Shown: in pieces, positions 16,731 to 25,567 of the stretch
How the letters are laid out: every line of letters begins with the position of its first letter
How positions within the stretch are numbered: position 1 is the stretch's first letter
From: Bin87 sp963692995
GTDB lineage: Bacteria > Chloroflexota > Dehalococcoidia > Lucifugimonadales > UBA3495
DNA: 64,000 bases
Assembly: GCA_963692995.1 (NCBI GenBank)
Contig: OY843611.1
Span: forward strand, 1,798,001-1,862,000
Direction: 5' to 3'
Notes under the pieces: model-generated
Told to the model about the DNA's origin: nothing
The model's input: the letters and a program-made list of their open reading frames with translations, nothing else
Databases searched by the model: none
Translations under genes and position numbers: made by a program

Positions 16731-17396
16731 TCAGCCGACGGACACGGCGGCGGTTTCCTGGATGTACCTGGGCCGGAAATCCCCGGACACGAGGGCTTCG
16801 ACAAGTTCCGGTTCGCTGCGGATGTTGGCGCTGAACTCGGTCACGGCCCGACCGATGTGGCTGGCGAGGTGGGCGTCGCTGCCACCGGTGCCTAGATACC
16901 CCGTGCGCTGACAAAGCGCCTCGGCCCGCTCGTTCTCCTCGGGCTTGCTGCCCGCGTTGACGCGCTCAACTATGGATACCCCGTCGAAGGTCTCCCCCTG
17001 CTCCAGGTATTCCACCAGGCCGATGCCAAAACGACCCGGATGAGCCGGGACCACGTAGCCGCCATGGTGGCGGGCGGCTTTGATGAGCTCCCGTCCGTCC
17101 ATTTTTACGTCGCCGAAGTCAATATCGCGGGCCAGGCCGGCGGTAATGTTATAGACCAGCATATGCCCGAAGCGCGTGTCCAACTCGGCTCCCTTGAGCA
17201 CAATGACTCCATACTCGGTGGCCAACTGCGAGTAGTCAGCGTCGAAATCAAACATCCGGTGTTCGGTGAGAACGATGCCGTCGATGGTGAAACCACGCTT
17301 GCGGAGCACCTGAATAAATTTGAGATACTGCTCAACAGTGGCGCGGGAGTCGTCGGATGCCACCGAATGGCAGTGCAGGTCTAAATACGTGGTCAA
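16731..17396 (-). CDS. PHP-domain phosphoesterase
   Basis: A 221-residue metal-dependent hydrolase. PHP motifs visible are DLHCHSVASDDS at the N-terminus, the LTEHRMFDF segment, the KGAELDTRFGH metal ligand region, VVPAHPGR, and the C-terminal TGGSDAH. Family members hydrolyse phosphate esters such as nucleotides or histidinol phosphate. The start was set at TTG 17396 because a strong GGAGG lies 8 bases upstream and the protein then begins with the first beta strand. The 28 extra residues of the longer frame look non-native. Confidence 0.8.
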   Translation of the reverse strand: MTTYLDLHCHSVASDDSRATVEQYLKFIQVLRKRGFTIDGIVLTEHRMFDFDADYSQLATEYGVIVLKGAELDTRFGHMLVYNITAGLARDIDFGDVKMDGRELIKAARHHGGYVVPAHPGRFGIGLVEYLEQGETFDGVSIVERVNAGSKPEENERAEALCQRTGYLGTGGSDAHLASHIGRAVTEFSANIRSEPELVEALVSGDFRPRYIQETAAVSVG

Positions 17397-17552
17397 AATC
17401 AGGGCCTCCGGGCAACCAAATGGTCCGCCGCAGGCAGACCGCCGACTCGCGATTATATGGTGCAGCGCTGGGGGATGCAACCGGAAGATACCATCTCGGC
17501 ACTAGGCTCCATTTCGGCCTTGCCGGGGTTGTGTTCAACGGAAACGGAGAAT

Positions 17553-17993
17553 GCCGGACGGCCTGTAAGCCGGGTTCTGTATCCCGCTCCGTATCAAAAC
17601 GGAGCTGGGATGGTGACCATCTATCTAGCCCCGCATCGGGTTGAGCCGATGCGCCCCGGAACCGGCGGGCCGGTATCAGGGCAACGTTGCCGCTGGGGTC
17701 AAGCGGCCAACCCAGGGACGGGCCGGACTCCCATGGTCCCTCTATTTGGCCTTGCTCCAAGTGGGGTTTGGCCACCGGCGCGTCGCCGCGCTCGGCCGGA
17801 CGCTCTTACCGCCCGATTTCACCCTTGCCGCGGCCCTAAAGCTTACGGCGGTATGTTTCTGTGCCACTTTCCGTCTCCAGCGCTGCATAGCTACGCTGGA
17901 GCCTGGGCGTTACCCAGCACCCTGTCCGGAGGAGCCCGGACTTTCCTCCACGAAGCGATTCAAGCCTCGCGGCGGCCACCCGGCCAGCCCGGC
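17553..17993 (-). ncRNA. rnpB: RNase P RNA, bacterial class A
   Basis: The catalytic RNA that trims the 5' ends of tRNA precursors. Read on the minus strand, the universally conserved 5' core GGAGGAAAGTCCGGGCTCC is at about 17955-17933, followed by the ACAGGGTGCTGGGTAACG region. The conserved 3' element AGAACCCGGCTTAC is at about 17580-17567. The ends pair imperfectly as helix P1 (GCCGG with CCGGC). Boundaries are estimated from P1 and are good to about 10 bases. Confidence 0.93.
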
Positions 17994-18007
17994 TTTCTCC
18001 TCTTATA

Positions 18008-18036
18008 ATGCTACCACAGGCCCAAATAAGGGTCAA
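18008..18036 (-). promoter_or_regulatory. rnpB promoter
   Basis: On the minus strand TTGACC (18036-18031) and TAGCAT (18013-18008) are separated by exactly 17 bases. The start would fall near 18000, just before the RNase P RNA 5' end. This is a good sigma-70-like match. Confidence 0.65.
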
Positions 18037-18130
18037 GAAAAAGTGTGTCCGCCAATTGTTCAGCTCGTTCCGCCGAAGGCGCATGACCGCCCGCTGCCGC
18101 CACCGCGGTGTTGGGAGAAGTACGAGTATG

Positions 18131-18136
18131 TATAAT
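18131..18136 (+). promoter_or_regulatory. -10 element for the alpha-hydroxy-acid oxidase gene
   Basis: A perfect TATAAT lies 39 bases before the ATG at 18176. No good -35 is seen at 17 bases; TTGGGA at 18111 is too close. The promoter is divergent from that of rnpB. Confidence 0.45.
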
Positions 18137-18175
18137 GCCGGATGACGCACCAAGTCCCGCAAAGAGGTAACGAAA

Positions 18176-19288
18176 ATGGCTACAGAACCGGTCAACATTT
18201 TTGAATACGAAGCGATTGCCAGAGAGCGGATCGAGCAAGGTCATTACGATTTCATCGCCGGCGGAGCGACCGATGAAATCACCATCCGCCGCACGCGGGC
18301 CGTTTTTGACTCCATAATGCTCCGACCAAGAATGCTGGTGGACGTGGACCAACGGAGCCTGGCCACCACGGTGCTGGGGCAGGAGATCGCGCTGCCCGTG
18401 ATGCTGGACCCCGCCGGCAATCACAGTGCGGCGCATCCCGAAGCTGAAATCGCCACCGTCAAGGCGGCCGGAGCCGCCGGCACGCTAATGGTGCTGAGCT
18501 CCCATGCCTCGCGCACCCTGGAGGACGTGGCGGCGTCAGCATCCGGGCCGTTGTGGTTCCAACAGTACTTCTTCAAAGACCGGGGGTTGACGCTGGAGAT
18601 GGCCGCCAGGGCCGAAGAGGCCGGGTATTCGGCCATCTGCATGACGTTGGACGCCAAGATCAAGCCCAAGCGGGAACGCAATATCCGCAACGATTACGTG
18701 GGAGGGGACTCGCCAAACTACGCACAGCTGGATCTGGGAACCCACACCTGGAAGTTCGCCGCTGACGCTCCGGCCGGACCTAGCGACATCCGCGACGTCG
18801 CCGCGACGTGGGATGACCTGGACTGGTTCGCATCCAATACACGCTTGCCGGTGGTGGTCAAGGGGATTATGGCCGGCGAAGACGGCCGGCGGTCCGCGGA
18901 AAACGGGGCCAAAGGCGTCATTGTCTCCAACCACGGCGGGCGCTACCTGGACACCACTCCCGCCACCATCGAAGTTCTGCCGGAAGTGGTTCGGGCTGTG
19001 AACGGCAACGCGGAGGTGTACCTGGACGGCGGCATCCGGAGGGGAACCGACATATTCAAGGCTCTAGCTTTGGGCGCCCGTTCCGTGTTAATGGGCCGGC
19101 CCTTGTTCTGGGGCCTTGCAGTGGACGGCCAGGCTGGGGTTAAAGCGGTGCTGGATCTGCTGCGGGACGAACTGGATGCCACCATGGGGATGTGCGGCTG
19201 TCCCGACCTTGGCAGCATCAATTCGGCCCTGATAGATCCGGTGTCGCCGCTATTGGCGGCCTTCCCGGCCCCGGCTGATTTTCGCTGA
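18176..19288 (+). CDS. FMN-dependent alpha-hydroxy-acid oxidase/dehydrogenase
   Basis: A 370-residue TIM-barrel flavoenzyme that oxidises an L-2-hydroxy acid such as lactate or glycolate to the 2-keto acid. The family features are HYDFIAGGATDEIT at the N-terminus, WFQQYFFKDR (FMN and substrate contacts), VVKGIMAGEDG with the active-site Lys, the catalytic-His loop VSNHGGRYLDTTPATIEVLP, and DGGIRRGTDIFKALALGA with GRPLFWGLA for phosphate binding. No signal or membrane helix is seen, so it is soluble. It is monocistronic as far as can be seen. The exact substrate cannot be assigned. Confidence 0.9.
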   Translation: MATEPVNIFEYEAIARERIEQGHYDFIAGGATDEITIRRTRAVFDSIMLRPRMLVDVDQRSLATTVLGQEIALPVMLDPAGNHSAAHPEAEIATVKAAGAAGTLMVLSSHASRTLEDVAASASGPLWFQQYFFKDRGLTLEMAARAEEAGYSAICMTLDAKIKPKRERNIRNDYVGGDSPNYAQLDLGTHTWKFAADAPAGPSDIRDVAATWDDLDWFASNTRLPVVVKGIMAGEDGRRSAENGAKGVIVSNHGGRYLDTTPATIEVLPEVVRAVNGNAEVYLDGGIRRGTDIFKALALGARSVLMGRPLFWGLAVDGQAGVKAVLDLLRDELDATMGMCGCPDLGSINSALIDPVSPLLAAFPAPADFR

Positions 19289-19533
19289 CGGAAATTTCCG
19301 GCGCTGGACTTCGGCCCAGCTTCGGCGCAAGCGCGACGGCGCGCCGTGTTGACCACCGGCGCGCCGATTGGTATGATTCCCCCCGCTAATGAGCAGCGCA
19401 GGCGCCGGCTTCACTTGACGACTTCGCCGACCACTCCGGGTTGAGTGGTGGGCGGGTGCGCTCTGCGCCAACCGACCGGTATTTTAGCCGTCATCCGCGC
19501 TCGCGTTCTCCGTCTTTCCCCTGCTTCATCTTC

Positions 19534-19550
19534 TGACGTGTTCCACGTCA
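19534..19550. promoter_or_regulatory. palindrome before the PhnD-type ABC operon
   Basis: A perfect 7-bp inverted repeat, TGACGTG-TTC-CACGTCA, lies 24 bases upstream of the first gene of the importer operon. It could be an operator for a dimeric regulator or an mRNA hairpin. No obvious promoter hexamers adjoin it. The rest of 19289-19533 shows no gene. Confidence 0.4.
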
Positions 19551-19574
19551 ACCCGAATACGAGGGAGACGAGAT

Positions 19575-20471
19575 ATGCTTACCAGTTCCCTGCGCCGCGT
19601 CGGTATCGCGGCCTTCCTGGCCCTCGCCCTGCTTGCGTTGGCCGCCTGTAGCGGCGGGGACGCAAAGCCCACCCTGTATATCGGCGGCATTCCCGACCAG
19701 GACGTAGCCATCCTGGAAACCCGTTTCAAGCTGCTGGCCGAGCGCCTCGCCGCCGAAACGGGGGGCGATGTCCAATACTTGCCCTCGCAATCCTATTCGG
19801 CGCTGGTCACCGGGTGGCAGAACGACAACGTGCAGTTGGCCTGGTACGGTGGTCTCACCGGCGTCCAGGCGCGTCTGGCCGTTCCCGGCTCCAACGCGGT
19901 CGCCCAACGCACGTCGGACGAAAAATTCACCTCGGTCTTCGTGGCGTCTCCAGATTCAGGCATCAAGACCCTGGCCGACCTGCACGGGCGCACCTTCACC
20001 TTCGGCAGCGAGAACTCAACATCCGGCAATTTGATGCCCCGCCACTTCCTGAGCGAAGCGGGCATTGTGCCCGAAAACCACTTCAAAAGCGTAGCCTACA
20101 GCGGGTCCCATGACGCCACCTGGAAGCAGGTGGAGGCCGGCGCGGTGGAGGCCGGCGCCCTGAACGCCAACGTATGGCAAACCCGGCTGGAAAAGGGCGA
20201 GGTTGACACCACACGGGTGGACGCCTTCTTCACCACCCCGGGCTACGTCGATTACCACTGGGTTGTTCGACCCGGTTTAGATGAAAAGTTCGGCGACGGT
20301 TTTACCGATAAAATCGTGAACGCGCTCCTGAAGCTGAACGCGGCCAACGGCGGCCAGGACAAGGAAATCATGGACGCCTTCCAGGCGGACCGTTTCATAC
20401 CGACCAGCAATGAAAACTACCACGCAATCGAATCCATTGCCCGCGACCTCGATCTCATCAGAGAACAGTAA
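19575..20471 (+). CDS. PhnD-type ABC substrate-binding lipoprotein, possibly selenate
   Basis: A 298-residue periplasmic binding protein. A lipoprotein signal ends in ALAAC with Cys25 as lipid anchor. The mature part (DVAILETRFKLLAERLAAET, QLAWYGGLTGVQARLAVPGS, FTFGSENSTSGNLMPRHFL, YSGSHDATWKQVEAGAVEAG) is a PhnD-family fold. The GGLTGVQAR and SGSHDAT patterns match, as I recall it, the subgroup annotated as putative selenate binding proteins rather than true phosphonate ones. The ligand remains unproven. It heads an operon whose next gene overlaps it by 62 bases. GGGAGACGAG precedes ATG 19575. Confidence 0.8.
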   Translation: MLTSSLRRVGIAAFLALALLALAACSGGDAKPTLYIGGIPDQDVAILETRFKLLAERLAAETGGDVQYLPSQSYSALVTGWQNDNVQLAWYGGLTGVQARLAVPGSNAVAQRTSDEKFTSVFVASPDSGIKTLADLHGRTFTFGSENSTSGNLMPRHFLSEAGIVPENHFKSVAYSGSHDATWKQVEAGAVEAGALNANVWQTRLEKGEVDTTRVDAFFTTPGYVDYHWVVRPGLDEKFGDGFTDKIVNALLKLNAANGGQDKEIMDAFQADRFIPTSNENYHAIESIARDLDLIREQ

Positions 20472-21222
20472 GCCGCCCGCGGTCCTGGTTGACCGGGTCA
20501 GCAAGGCCTACGGCGACGTGGTGGCGGTACAACCCCTTTCCCTGGGTATCGAGACCGGCGAGCGGGTCGCCCTGCTCGGCCCCAGCGGCAGTGGCAAGAC
20601 CACGCTGTTGGCGATGATTGCCGGGGAGCTGGAACCCTCGGAAGGTTCCATCGAGCTTCGGGGCAAAGACCTGGCCCGGCTGCGGCCCGGACGCGAACTC
20701 TGCGCAGAAATCGGGATGATCCACCAGCAATATGACCTGGTGCCTAACCTTTCCGCTTTGCAAAACGTCCTGGCGGGACGGCTGGGGCAATGGAGCCTCT
20801 TCAAGTCAATGGTGTCGCTGGTCTGGCCGCGCGACCGGCAAGTGGGTCTGGCTGCTCTGGAGCGGGTCGGGGTGTCGGAACGCGCCCGGGTACGGGCGGC
20901 ATTCCTGTCGGGCGGCGAGCAGCAGCGGGTCGCGGTGGCGCGCCTGCTGGTGCAAAACCCGGCCATCATCGTCGCCGATGAGCCGGTATCGTCGTTGGAC
21001 CCGGCCCGCGCCGAAGAGGTGATGGGCATATTGGCGGAATCGGCGCGCGCGGCCGGGAAAACCCTGGTGGCCACTGTGCATTCCGTGTCCGTGGCGCGCG
21101 CTTTCTTCGACCGTCTCATCGGACTGCGCAACGGCGCACGGCAATTCGACTTGCCGGCACGAGAGGTAACAAACGCCCAACTGGATCTCCTGTACGCCCT
21201 GGAAGGCCTGAGGGATGAATGA
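20410..21222 (+). CDS. PhnC-type ABC transporter ATP-binding protein
   Basis: A 270-residue ATPase that powers the PhnD/E-type importer. Walker A is GPSGSGKTT, the signature LSGGEQQRVAVARLL, Walker B AIIVADEP, and the H-loop is VATVHSV. The start at 20410 overlaps the binding-protein gene by 62 bases, and a later start would shorten the overlap; the conserved domain begins around residue 24 (PPAVLVDRVSKAYGDVVAV). The next gene overlaps by 8 bases, so the operon is tightly coupled. Confidence 0.88.
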   Translation: MKTTTQSNPLPATSISSENSKPPAVLVDRVSKAYGDVVAVQPLSLGIETGERVALLGPSGSGKTTLLAMIAGELEPSEGSIELRGKDLARLRPGRELCAEIGMIHQQYDLVPNLSALQNVLAGRLGQWSLFKSMVSLVWPRDRQVGLAALERVGVSERARVRAAFLSGGEQQRVAVARLLVQNPAIIVADEPVSSLDPARAEEVMGILAESARAAGKTLVATVHSVSVARAFFDRLIGLRNGARQFDLPAREVTNAQLDLLYALEGLRDE

Positions 21223-22024
21223 ACCGGTAAGCGAGCGGTTTCTCGGAGGAAAAGGGGCGCTCACGGCAATACTGCTGATCGCCTTCGCCGTCAGCCTGGC
21301 CGGGATCGGTTGGGAAGATGGCGTTTTCAACACCGGCGGACTGCGCGCTATCGGTCAAATTGTCGCCGCCGCTTTCCGGCCCGAATTGACCCCGGAGACG
21401 CTGGGCATTGGCGCACGCTCCACCTGGACCACCGTTGCCTACGCCTGGGCCGGTATGACCGTCGCCCTGGTCATCGGGCTGCCCCTCGGCGTGCTCGGGT
21501 CCGGCACAGTGGTCCGGTCTGACTGGGCGCGGCGCTGCAACGTCCTTTGCTCCCGGTTCGCGCTGGCGACGCTGCGCGCCATTCACGAACTGGTGTGGGC
21601 GTGGCTATTCGTTGCCGCTCTCGGGTTATCTCCCATCGCCGGAGTGCTTGCGCTGGGGTTGCCTTACGCTGGCATCCTGGGCCGTATCTACGCGGAGTTG
21701 TTGCAAGACGTGCCGGCGGCCCCGCTGCGCGCGTTGCGCGGAACCGGGGCGTCGGAATGGCGGGTATTCTGTTTCGGTCGATTGCCCATGGCCTTGCCCG
21801 ACATGTTGAGCTACACGTTTTACCGCTTGGAGTGCGGGATCAGGTCCGCGGCGGTGTTGAGTTTTGTGGGGCTGGGCGGCCTCGGCCACCACATCCAAAT
21901 CTCGTTGCAGGACATTGACTACAGCCGCATGTGGACCTTCATTTATTTCCTCGTCGCCCTGGTGGTTATCGTGGACGTTTGGAGTTCGATGGTCCGCCAC
22001 CGCGTAGCGATTGAGCAGGGATAG
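21215..22024 (+). CDS. PhnE-type ABC transporter permease, first
   Basis: A 269-residue inner-membrane permease with about six hydrophobic segments (for example ALTAILLIAFAVSLAGIGW and YFLVALVVIVDVWSS). The EAA loop that docks the ATPase appears as ALRGTGASEWRVFCFGRLPM. The N-terminal helix, then an ARSTWTTVAYAWAGMTVALV segment, is normal for PhnE. It overlaps the ATPase gene by 8 bases and is followed after 5 bases by a second permease, giving a heterodimeric channel. Confidence 0.85.
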   Translation: MNEPVSERFLGGKGALTAILLIAFAVSLAGIGWEDGVFNTGGLRAIGQIVAAAFRPELTPETLGIGARSTWTTVAYAWAGMTVALVIGLPLGVLGSGTVVRSDWARRCNVLCSRFALATLRAIHELVWAWLFVAALGLSPIAGVLALGLPYAGILGRIYAELLQDVPAAPLRALRGTGASEWRVFCFGRLPMALPDMLSYTFYRLECGIRSAAVLSFVGLGGLGHHIQISLQDIDYSRMWTFIYFLVALVVIVDVWSSMVRHRVAIEQG

Positions 22025-22029
22025 CCTCC

Positions 22030-22929
22030 GTGGCCTTGGGATACAGCAGAGGTGAACCCGTGGCCCAGGGCCGAGCCGCCGCGACCGGCGACCCCCGACG
22101 GCGCGTGCGCTTTCTGGCCGGTTCGGCGCTGGCGGCGGCGGCGCTGGCCATCGCGTCCTGGGCGACGATTTTCGCCAACGATCTTTTCTCCCCTGGAGAC
22201 TTCTTTTCCGGCAGGACGCTGGCGCGCGGGGCCGATTTCGCCGCGGCGCTGCTCGGGTTCCACTCACCAGTGGCTCCCGCGTTTGTCGATCCCGCCCAGT
22301 GGGCGCACAAGGGGCGGTTGGCCGCAGAAACGCTGGGGATGAGCGTGGCGGCGGCCGGACTGGCGGCCGCCGGCGCGTTAGCGACGTTCATGTTCGGCGC
22401 TCGCAACATCATGGTGGGCAGCTTGGCTCCTCACGACTCCCGGTTGCGGAGGTCGCCCTTCTTCCTGATTCGGGCCTTATTCACCGTGAGCCGCGCCGTG
22501 CCCGAGTTGGTTTGGGCAATGATTCTGGTGTTCGTATTCACTCAGGGAACGTTGCCGGGAATAATCGCGCTGGCGATCCACAACGGCGGGATATTGGGCA
22601 AACTTGGGTCGGAAATCGTGGAGGGTTTGGACACCCGCCCCATCCGGGCTTTGCGTTCCACCGGCGCCAGCTGGATGCAAGTGCTGCTTTACGGAGTGCT
22701 GCCCGAGGCCCTGCCCAAGTTCATCACGTTCCTGTTCTACCGATGGGAGGTTATCATCCGAACCACCATCATCGTCGGCTTTGTGGCTGCCGGCGGCCTG
22801 GGAACCGAGTTTCGTCTGGCGATGAGCCACTTCAAGTTCACCGAGGTCACGCTGATATTGTTCTGGTATCTGGCGTTGGTGCTGTTTGTGGATGTCACAG
22901 CAGCGCGGCTGCGGAAGTTGGCCCAATAG
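22030..22929 (+). CDS. PhnE-type ABC transporter permease, second
   Basis: A 299-residue permease, distantly similar to the first. The EAA loop reads ALRSTGASWMQVLLYGVLPE. Hydrophobic segments include ALAAAALAIASWATIFAND and LILFWYLALVLFVDVTAA. It starts with GTG 22030, 5 bases after the preceding stop. A gene order of binding protein, ATPase and two permeases is usual for PhnCDE-type importers. It is the last gene of the operon. Confidence 0.85.
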   Translation: MALGYSRGEPVAQGRAAATGDPRRRVRFLAGSALAAAALAIASWATIFANDLFSPGDFFSGRTLARGADFAAALLGFHSPVAPAFVDPAQWAHKGRLAAETLGMSVAAAGLAAAGALATFMFGARNIMVGSLAPHDSRLRRSPFFLIRALFTVSRAVPELVWAMILVFVFTQGTLPGIIALAIHNGGILGKLGSEIVEGLDTRPIRALRSTGASWMQVLLYGVLPEALPKFITFLFYRWEVIIRTTIIVGFVAAGGLGTEFRLAMSHFKFTEVTLILFWYLALVLFVDVTAARLRKLAQ

Positions 22930-22968
22930 GGGCGAGTACGGCCTGCTTTACGTCGGGTTGCACGACCA

Positions 22969-24207
22969 TTATTGAGACAAGTGGGCGAGTTCTTCCTCGA
23001 CCAGCCGCACTACCAGGTCGTCCAACTGTTCTACCGTGTACTGCCCCACTTCGTGGGGTGTGGTTAGTCCACCCTTGCCGTCGGCGTAGAGGAGGAAAAT
23101 GAACCGGCCCATGGTGTGCTGGGCAATTTGCCGGAAAATGTACTCACCCTGTCTGCTCAGGTCACTGGAGGCGACGGCGAAAATTTTGATGCCACGCTCG
23201 AGAGCTATCGCCATTTCTTTAGCGTAATCATAGTCTTGCGAGTAGTCCAGATGGGGCGGCGCATCCGCTACCAGAAAAACCAGCCGAACCGCGTCGTCAC
23301 GCCGCCATTCCGGGGCGTGAATTGCCATATGCAGCGCTTCGTTGAGCGATTCCGGATCGTCTCCGCCGCCTTCCGCCGCTACGCTCTTGATGGCATCGGT
23401 AAATTTCTGAACGTCGGGCTCGAAATGATAAACGCGAGTGACAAACTCGTCCTCCCGGTCGCGGTACGTGACCATTCCAAAGCGCAGGTCCGGGTTAGCC
23501 GGCAGGGCGTTGATCCGCTCCGATATGGACACCAGCGTGCGTTTAATCTGATTGATCTCATCGGCCATGCTCCCCGTCGCGTCCAGCAGGAAAAGGACAT
23601 CCAACGGAACGGCGTCTCCGTAGGACGGTTCGGCATCCAGGTTCACTGTCCATTCCGTCCCCTGACCGCGCTCCATATCGTGAGCTTTGCTTACCCCCTC
23701 TTTCTCAGCGTACAGGCGGAAGGCCCCAACATTGGCGACGTCGGGGAATGCTCTGGGAAAGAAGAGCGTCCGCCCATCGGCATAGGTACGGCCTTCAAAG
23801 ATCGGGTTCCCGTCGTCGGAGGAAACACGGACCAGGGCATCGGGAACGCTCCGTCCGGCAACATCTCGCACCGAGATAACGTAGCGCTCCGAAACATCGA
23901 CGTCATGAACCGCCGGGCCAAAGTATTCGCTGCGATAGCGTAGATATTCGTCCCAACGCTGATTGTCGTCTATTTCGCCGGCCTTAATGGATTGTACTTG
24001 CGCCTGATCCGCTCCGACGGAGGGTTCAGCCCCATGGGTTTCAGCGTCAGCCGCCGGAGCTGCTGCCGCCGGCTCGCCGGCTGACGCTCCGCTGGAAGCC
24101 GGAACGGGAGCCGCCGGCGATTCAACCGCCGCGCCGCAAGCCATCAGGATAAACGCGAACAGGAACAGACTCGATGCAGCGACCGCGCGAAAGAATGAAA
24201 CGGGCAT
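22969..24207 (-). CDS. VWA-domain lipoprotein
   Basis: A 412-residue predicted surface lipoprotein. The signal FFRAVAASSLFLFAFILMAC places the lipid-anchored Cys at residue 24. An Ala/Pro-rich spacer follows, then a beta-rich region like an Ig or CARDB-type domain (SVRDVAGRSVPDALVRVSSD). The VWA domain starts at PLDVLFLLDATGSMADEI, whose D-x-T-G-S is a variant MIDAS metal site, and ends at FAVASSDL. It probably binds protein partners outside the cell. The start at ATG 24207 follows GGAGG by 6 bases. Confidence 0.85.
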   Translation of the reverse strand: MPVSFFRAVAASSLFLFAFILMACGAAVESPAAPVPASSGASAGEPAAAAPAADAETHGAEPSVGADQAQVQSIKAGEIDDNQRWDEYLRYRSEYFGPAVHDVDVSERYVISVRDVAGRSVPDALVRVSSDDGNPIFEGRTYADGRTLFFPRAFPDVANVGAFRLYAEKEGVSKAHDMERGQGTEWTVNLDAEPSYGDAVPLDVLFLLDATGSMADEINQIKRTLVSISERINALPANPDLRFGMVTYRDREDEFVTRVYHFEPDVQKFTDAIKSVAAEGGGDDPESLNEALHMAIHAPEWRRDDAVRLVFLVADAPPHLDYSQDYDYAKEMAIALERGIKIFAVASSDLSRQGEYIFRQIAQHTMGRFIFLLYADGKGGLTTPHEVGQYTVEQLDDLVVRLVEEELAHLSQ

Positions 24208-24339
24208 GATTCCTCCGGTGCAAAGGATACAATGCCCATCCTTACGAACCTTCACTCGGTTTGGATTTGCAGACGGCCGGAAACGACGTTCTTCCGAACT
24301 GCGGTGGATCGCAATTGTCGATCGGAGAATGAGCCGCCG

Positions 24340-25302
24340 CTATTCGGCGTCCGGGTGGGTAGTGATAAAGCGGGCGGCGCGTTCCGGGTCAACGTGGGGC
24401 GCGCGGACGGTCACGCCGGACTGCTCTTCCTGCAATCGTACCGTGCTGCTGCTGTCGGCGTCGCCCCAGCCCCGGTTCATAGCCTGTAGCGAGATTTGCT
24501 GGGCCAGCGTGGACATGGGCATAGGCACGTCGTACTCGCGGGCCAGCTCCGTCGCCAGCGAAATGTCCTTATGGGCCAGGTTCAGGGCGAAGCTGGCCGG
24601 CTCAAACTCCCCGCGGAACATCGTGCGCGCCAGCCCCTCGTGAAGGAAGGACATCCTTCCCAGCGCCCCGCGACGGATGCACTCCCAGAGGGGTTCCGGA
24701 TCCACGCCGGCCTTAACGCCCAGGGTCAGACCCTCCGCGATGGCCTGCCGCACGCTGTGGCCGATCATATTGTGCACCAGTTTCGCCACGCTGCCCGCGC
24801 CGATCTCCCCGGCATAGAACACCTTGTCGCCGAAAGAATCCAGCGCCGGCTTCACTCGCTCGAACACCTCCCGGTCGCCGCCCACCATCACCGCCAGGTT
24901 CCCCGACGCCGCCCCGGTCTTGCCGCCGCTCACCGGCGCGTCCAGCACATGGCAGCCCTTGGCCCGGAACTTGGGCTCGATCTCCCGGATCAGCGTGGGC
25001 CGGCTGGATGACAGATCGATGTACACGCTGCCCGGTCGGATGCCCTCCAGCACGCCGTCGGCGCCCGTGGCTACCGTCTCCACCTCGTAGGGTCCGGGCA
25101 GCGAGGTGAAGGTGATGTCGCTGGCGGCGGCCACTTCAGCCGGAGAGTTGGCCAGACGCGCGCCGCCTTCCAGCAGGGGCCGGGCCGCCTCCTCGCGCAG
25201 GTCATAGACAATCATGGGGTAGCCGGCTCTTTGGATGTTGGCGGACATGCCGCCGCCCATGTTGCCCAGGCCGATGAATCCTACGGTTTCCATAATGCTC
25301 AC
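24340..25302 (-). CDS. NAD(P)-dependent beta-hydroxyacid dehydrogenase
   Basis: A 320-residue member of the 3-hydroxyisobutyrate dehydrogenase/tartronate semialdehyde reductase group. FIGLGNMGGGMSANI is the N-terminal dinucleotide-binding motif. LDAPVSGGKTGAASGNLAVM is the substrate motif, and GAGSVAKLVHNM carries the catalytic Lys. The C-terminal helical region KDISLATELAREYDVPMP is also typical. It reversibly oxidises a 3-hydroxyacid to a semialdehyde. GTG 25302 and ATG 25293 are both possible starts; ATG has the better spacing from GGAG. Confidence 0.9.
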   Translation of the reverse strand: MSIMETVGFIGLGNMGGGMSANIQRAGYPMIVYDLREEAARPLLEGGARLANSPAEVAAASDITFTSLPGPYEVETVATGADGVLEGIRPGSVYIDLSSSRPTLIREIEPKFRAKGCHVLDAPVSGGKTGAASGNLAVMVGGDREVFERVKPALDSFGDKVFYAGEIGAGSVAKLVHNMIGHSVRQAIAEGLTLGVKAGVDPEPLWECIRRGALGRMSFLHEGLARTMFRGEFEPASFALNLAHKDISLATELAREYDVPMPMSTLAQQISLQAMNRGWGDADSSSTVRLQEEQSGVTVRAPHVDPERAARFITTHPDAE

Positions 25303-25381
25303 TCGCTCCGTCAGTTGGGATGGTTCGCATCCCAGTATAACCCAGGCGAAAGAGGGGAAATCCGAGCGCTATTCCGAGTGC

Positions 25382-25387
25382 TATAAT
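25382..25387 (+). promoter_or_regulatory. tRNA-Gln promoter -10
   Basis: A perfect TATAAT lies 9 bases upstream of the first tRNA base. No clear -35 hexamer is seen 17 bases further up. Confidence 0.5.
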
Positions 25388-25396
25388 GGAGGCAGA

Positions 25397-25470
25397 TGCC
25401 CCGTGGTGTAGCGGTAGCACGTCAGCCTTTGGAGTTGTAAGCCCTGGTTCGAACCCAGGCGGGGCAGCCA
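25397..25470 (+). tRNA. tRNA-Gln (TTG)
   Basis: A 74-base cloverleaf with encoded CCA. The acceptor stem TGCCCCG pairs with CGGGGCA, the discriminator is G, and the T arm is CCTGG-TTCGAAC-CCAGG. The anticodon loop CTTTGGA gives anticodon TTG. The U1-A72 pair and G73 are glutamine identity elements. The anticodon stem has one mismatch at its top. In this organism it may be charged by GluRS and amidated by GatCAB. Confidence 0.9.
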
Positions 25471-25477
25471 ATCCGGT

Positions 25478-25505
25478 CGGGCCGTGTTCCGGCCCGTTTT
25501 CCTTT
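25478..25505 (+). terminator. terminator after tRNA-Gln
   Basis: A perfect 7-bp stem CGGGCCG with loop TGTTC and CGGCCCG is followed by TTTTCCTTT. This is a good intrinsic terminator 8 bases after the tRNA. Confidence 0.7.
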
Positions 25506-25567
25506 GCCCCGATGGACAGCCGGCGGCCTGTCCTGCCGTCTTAAGCCGGCATTGCGCCGTCACCCGA

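Noticed and set aside
17457..18008. ORFs on both strands across the RNase P RNA region
   Set aside because: The sequence has the conserved RNase P core at both ends and a matching promoter; the ORFs lie within a structured RNA.
19289..19574. Possible riboswitch before the PhnD-type operon
   Set aside because: Apart from the 17-base palindrome I could not fold the leader into any known riboswitch consensus.
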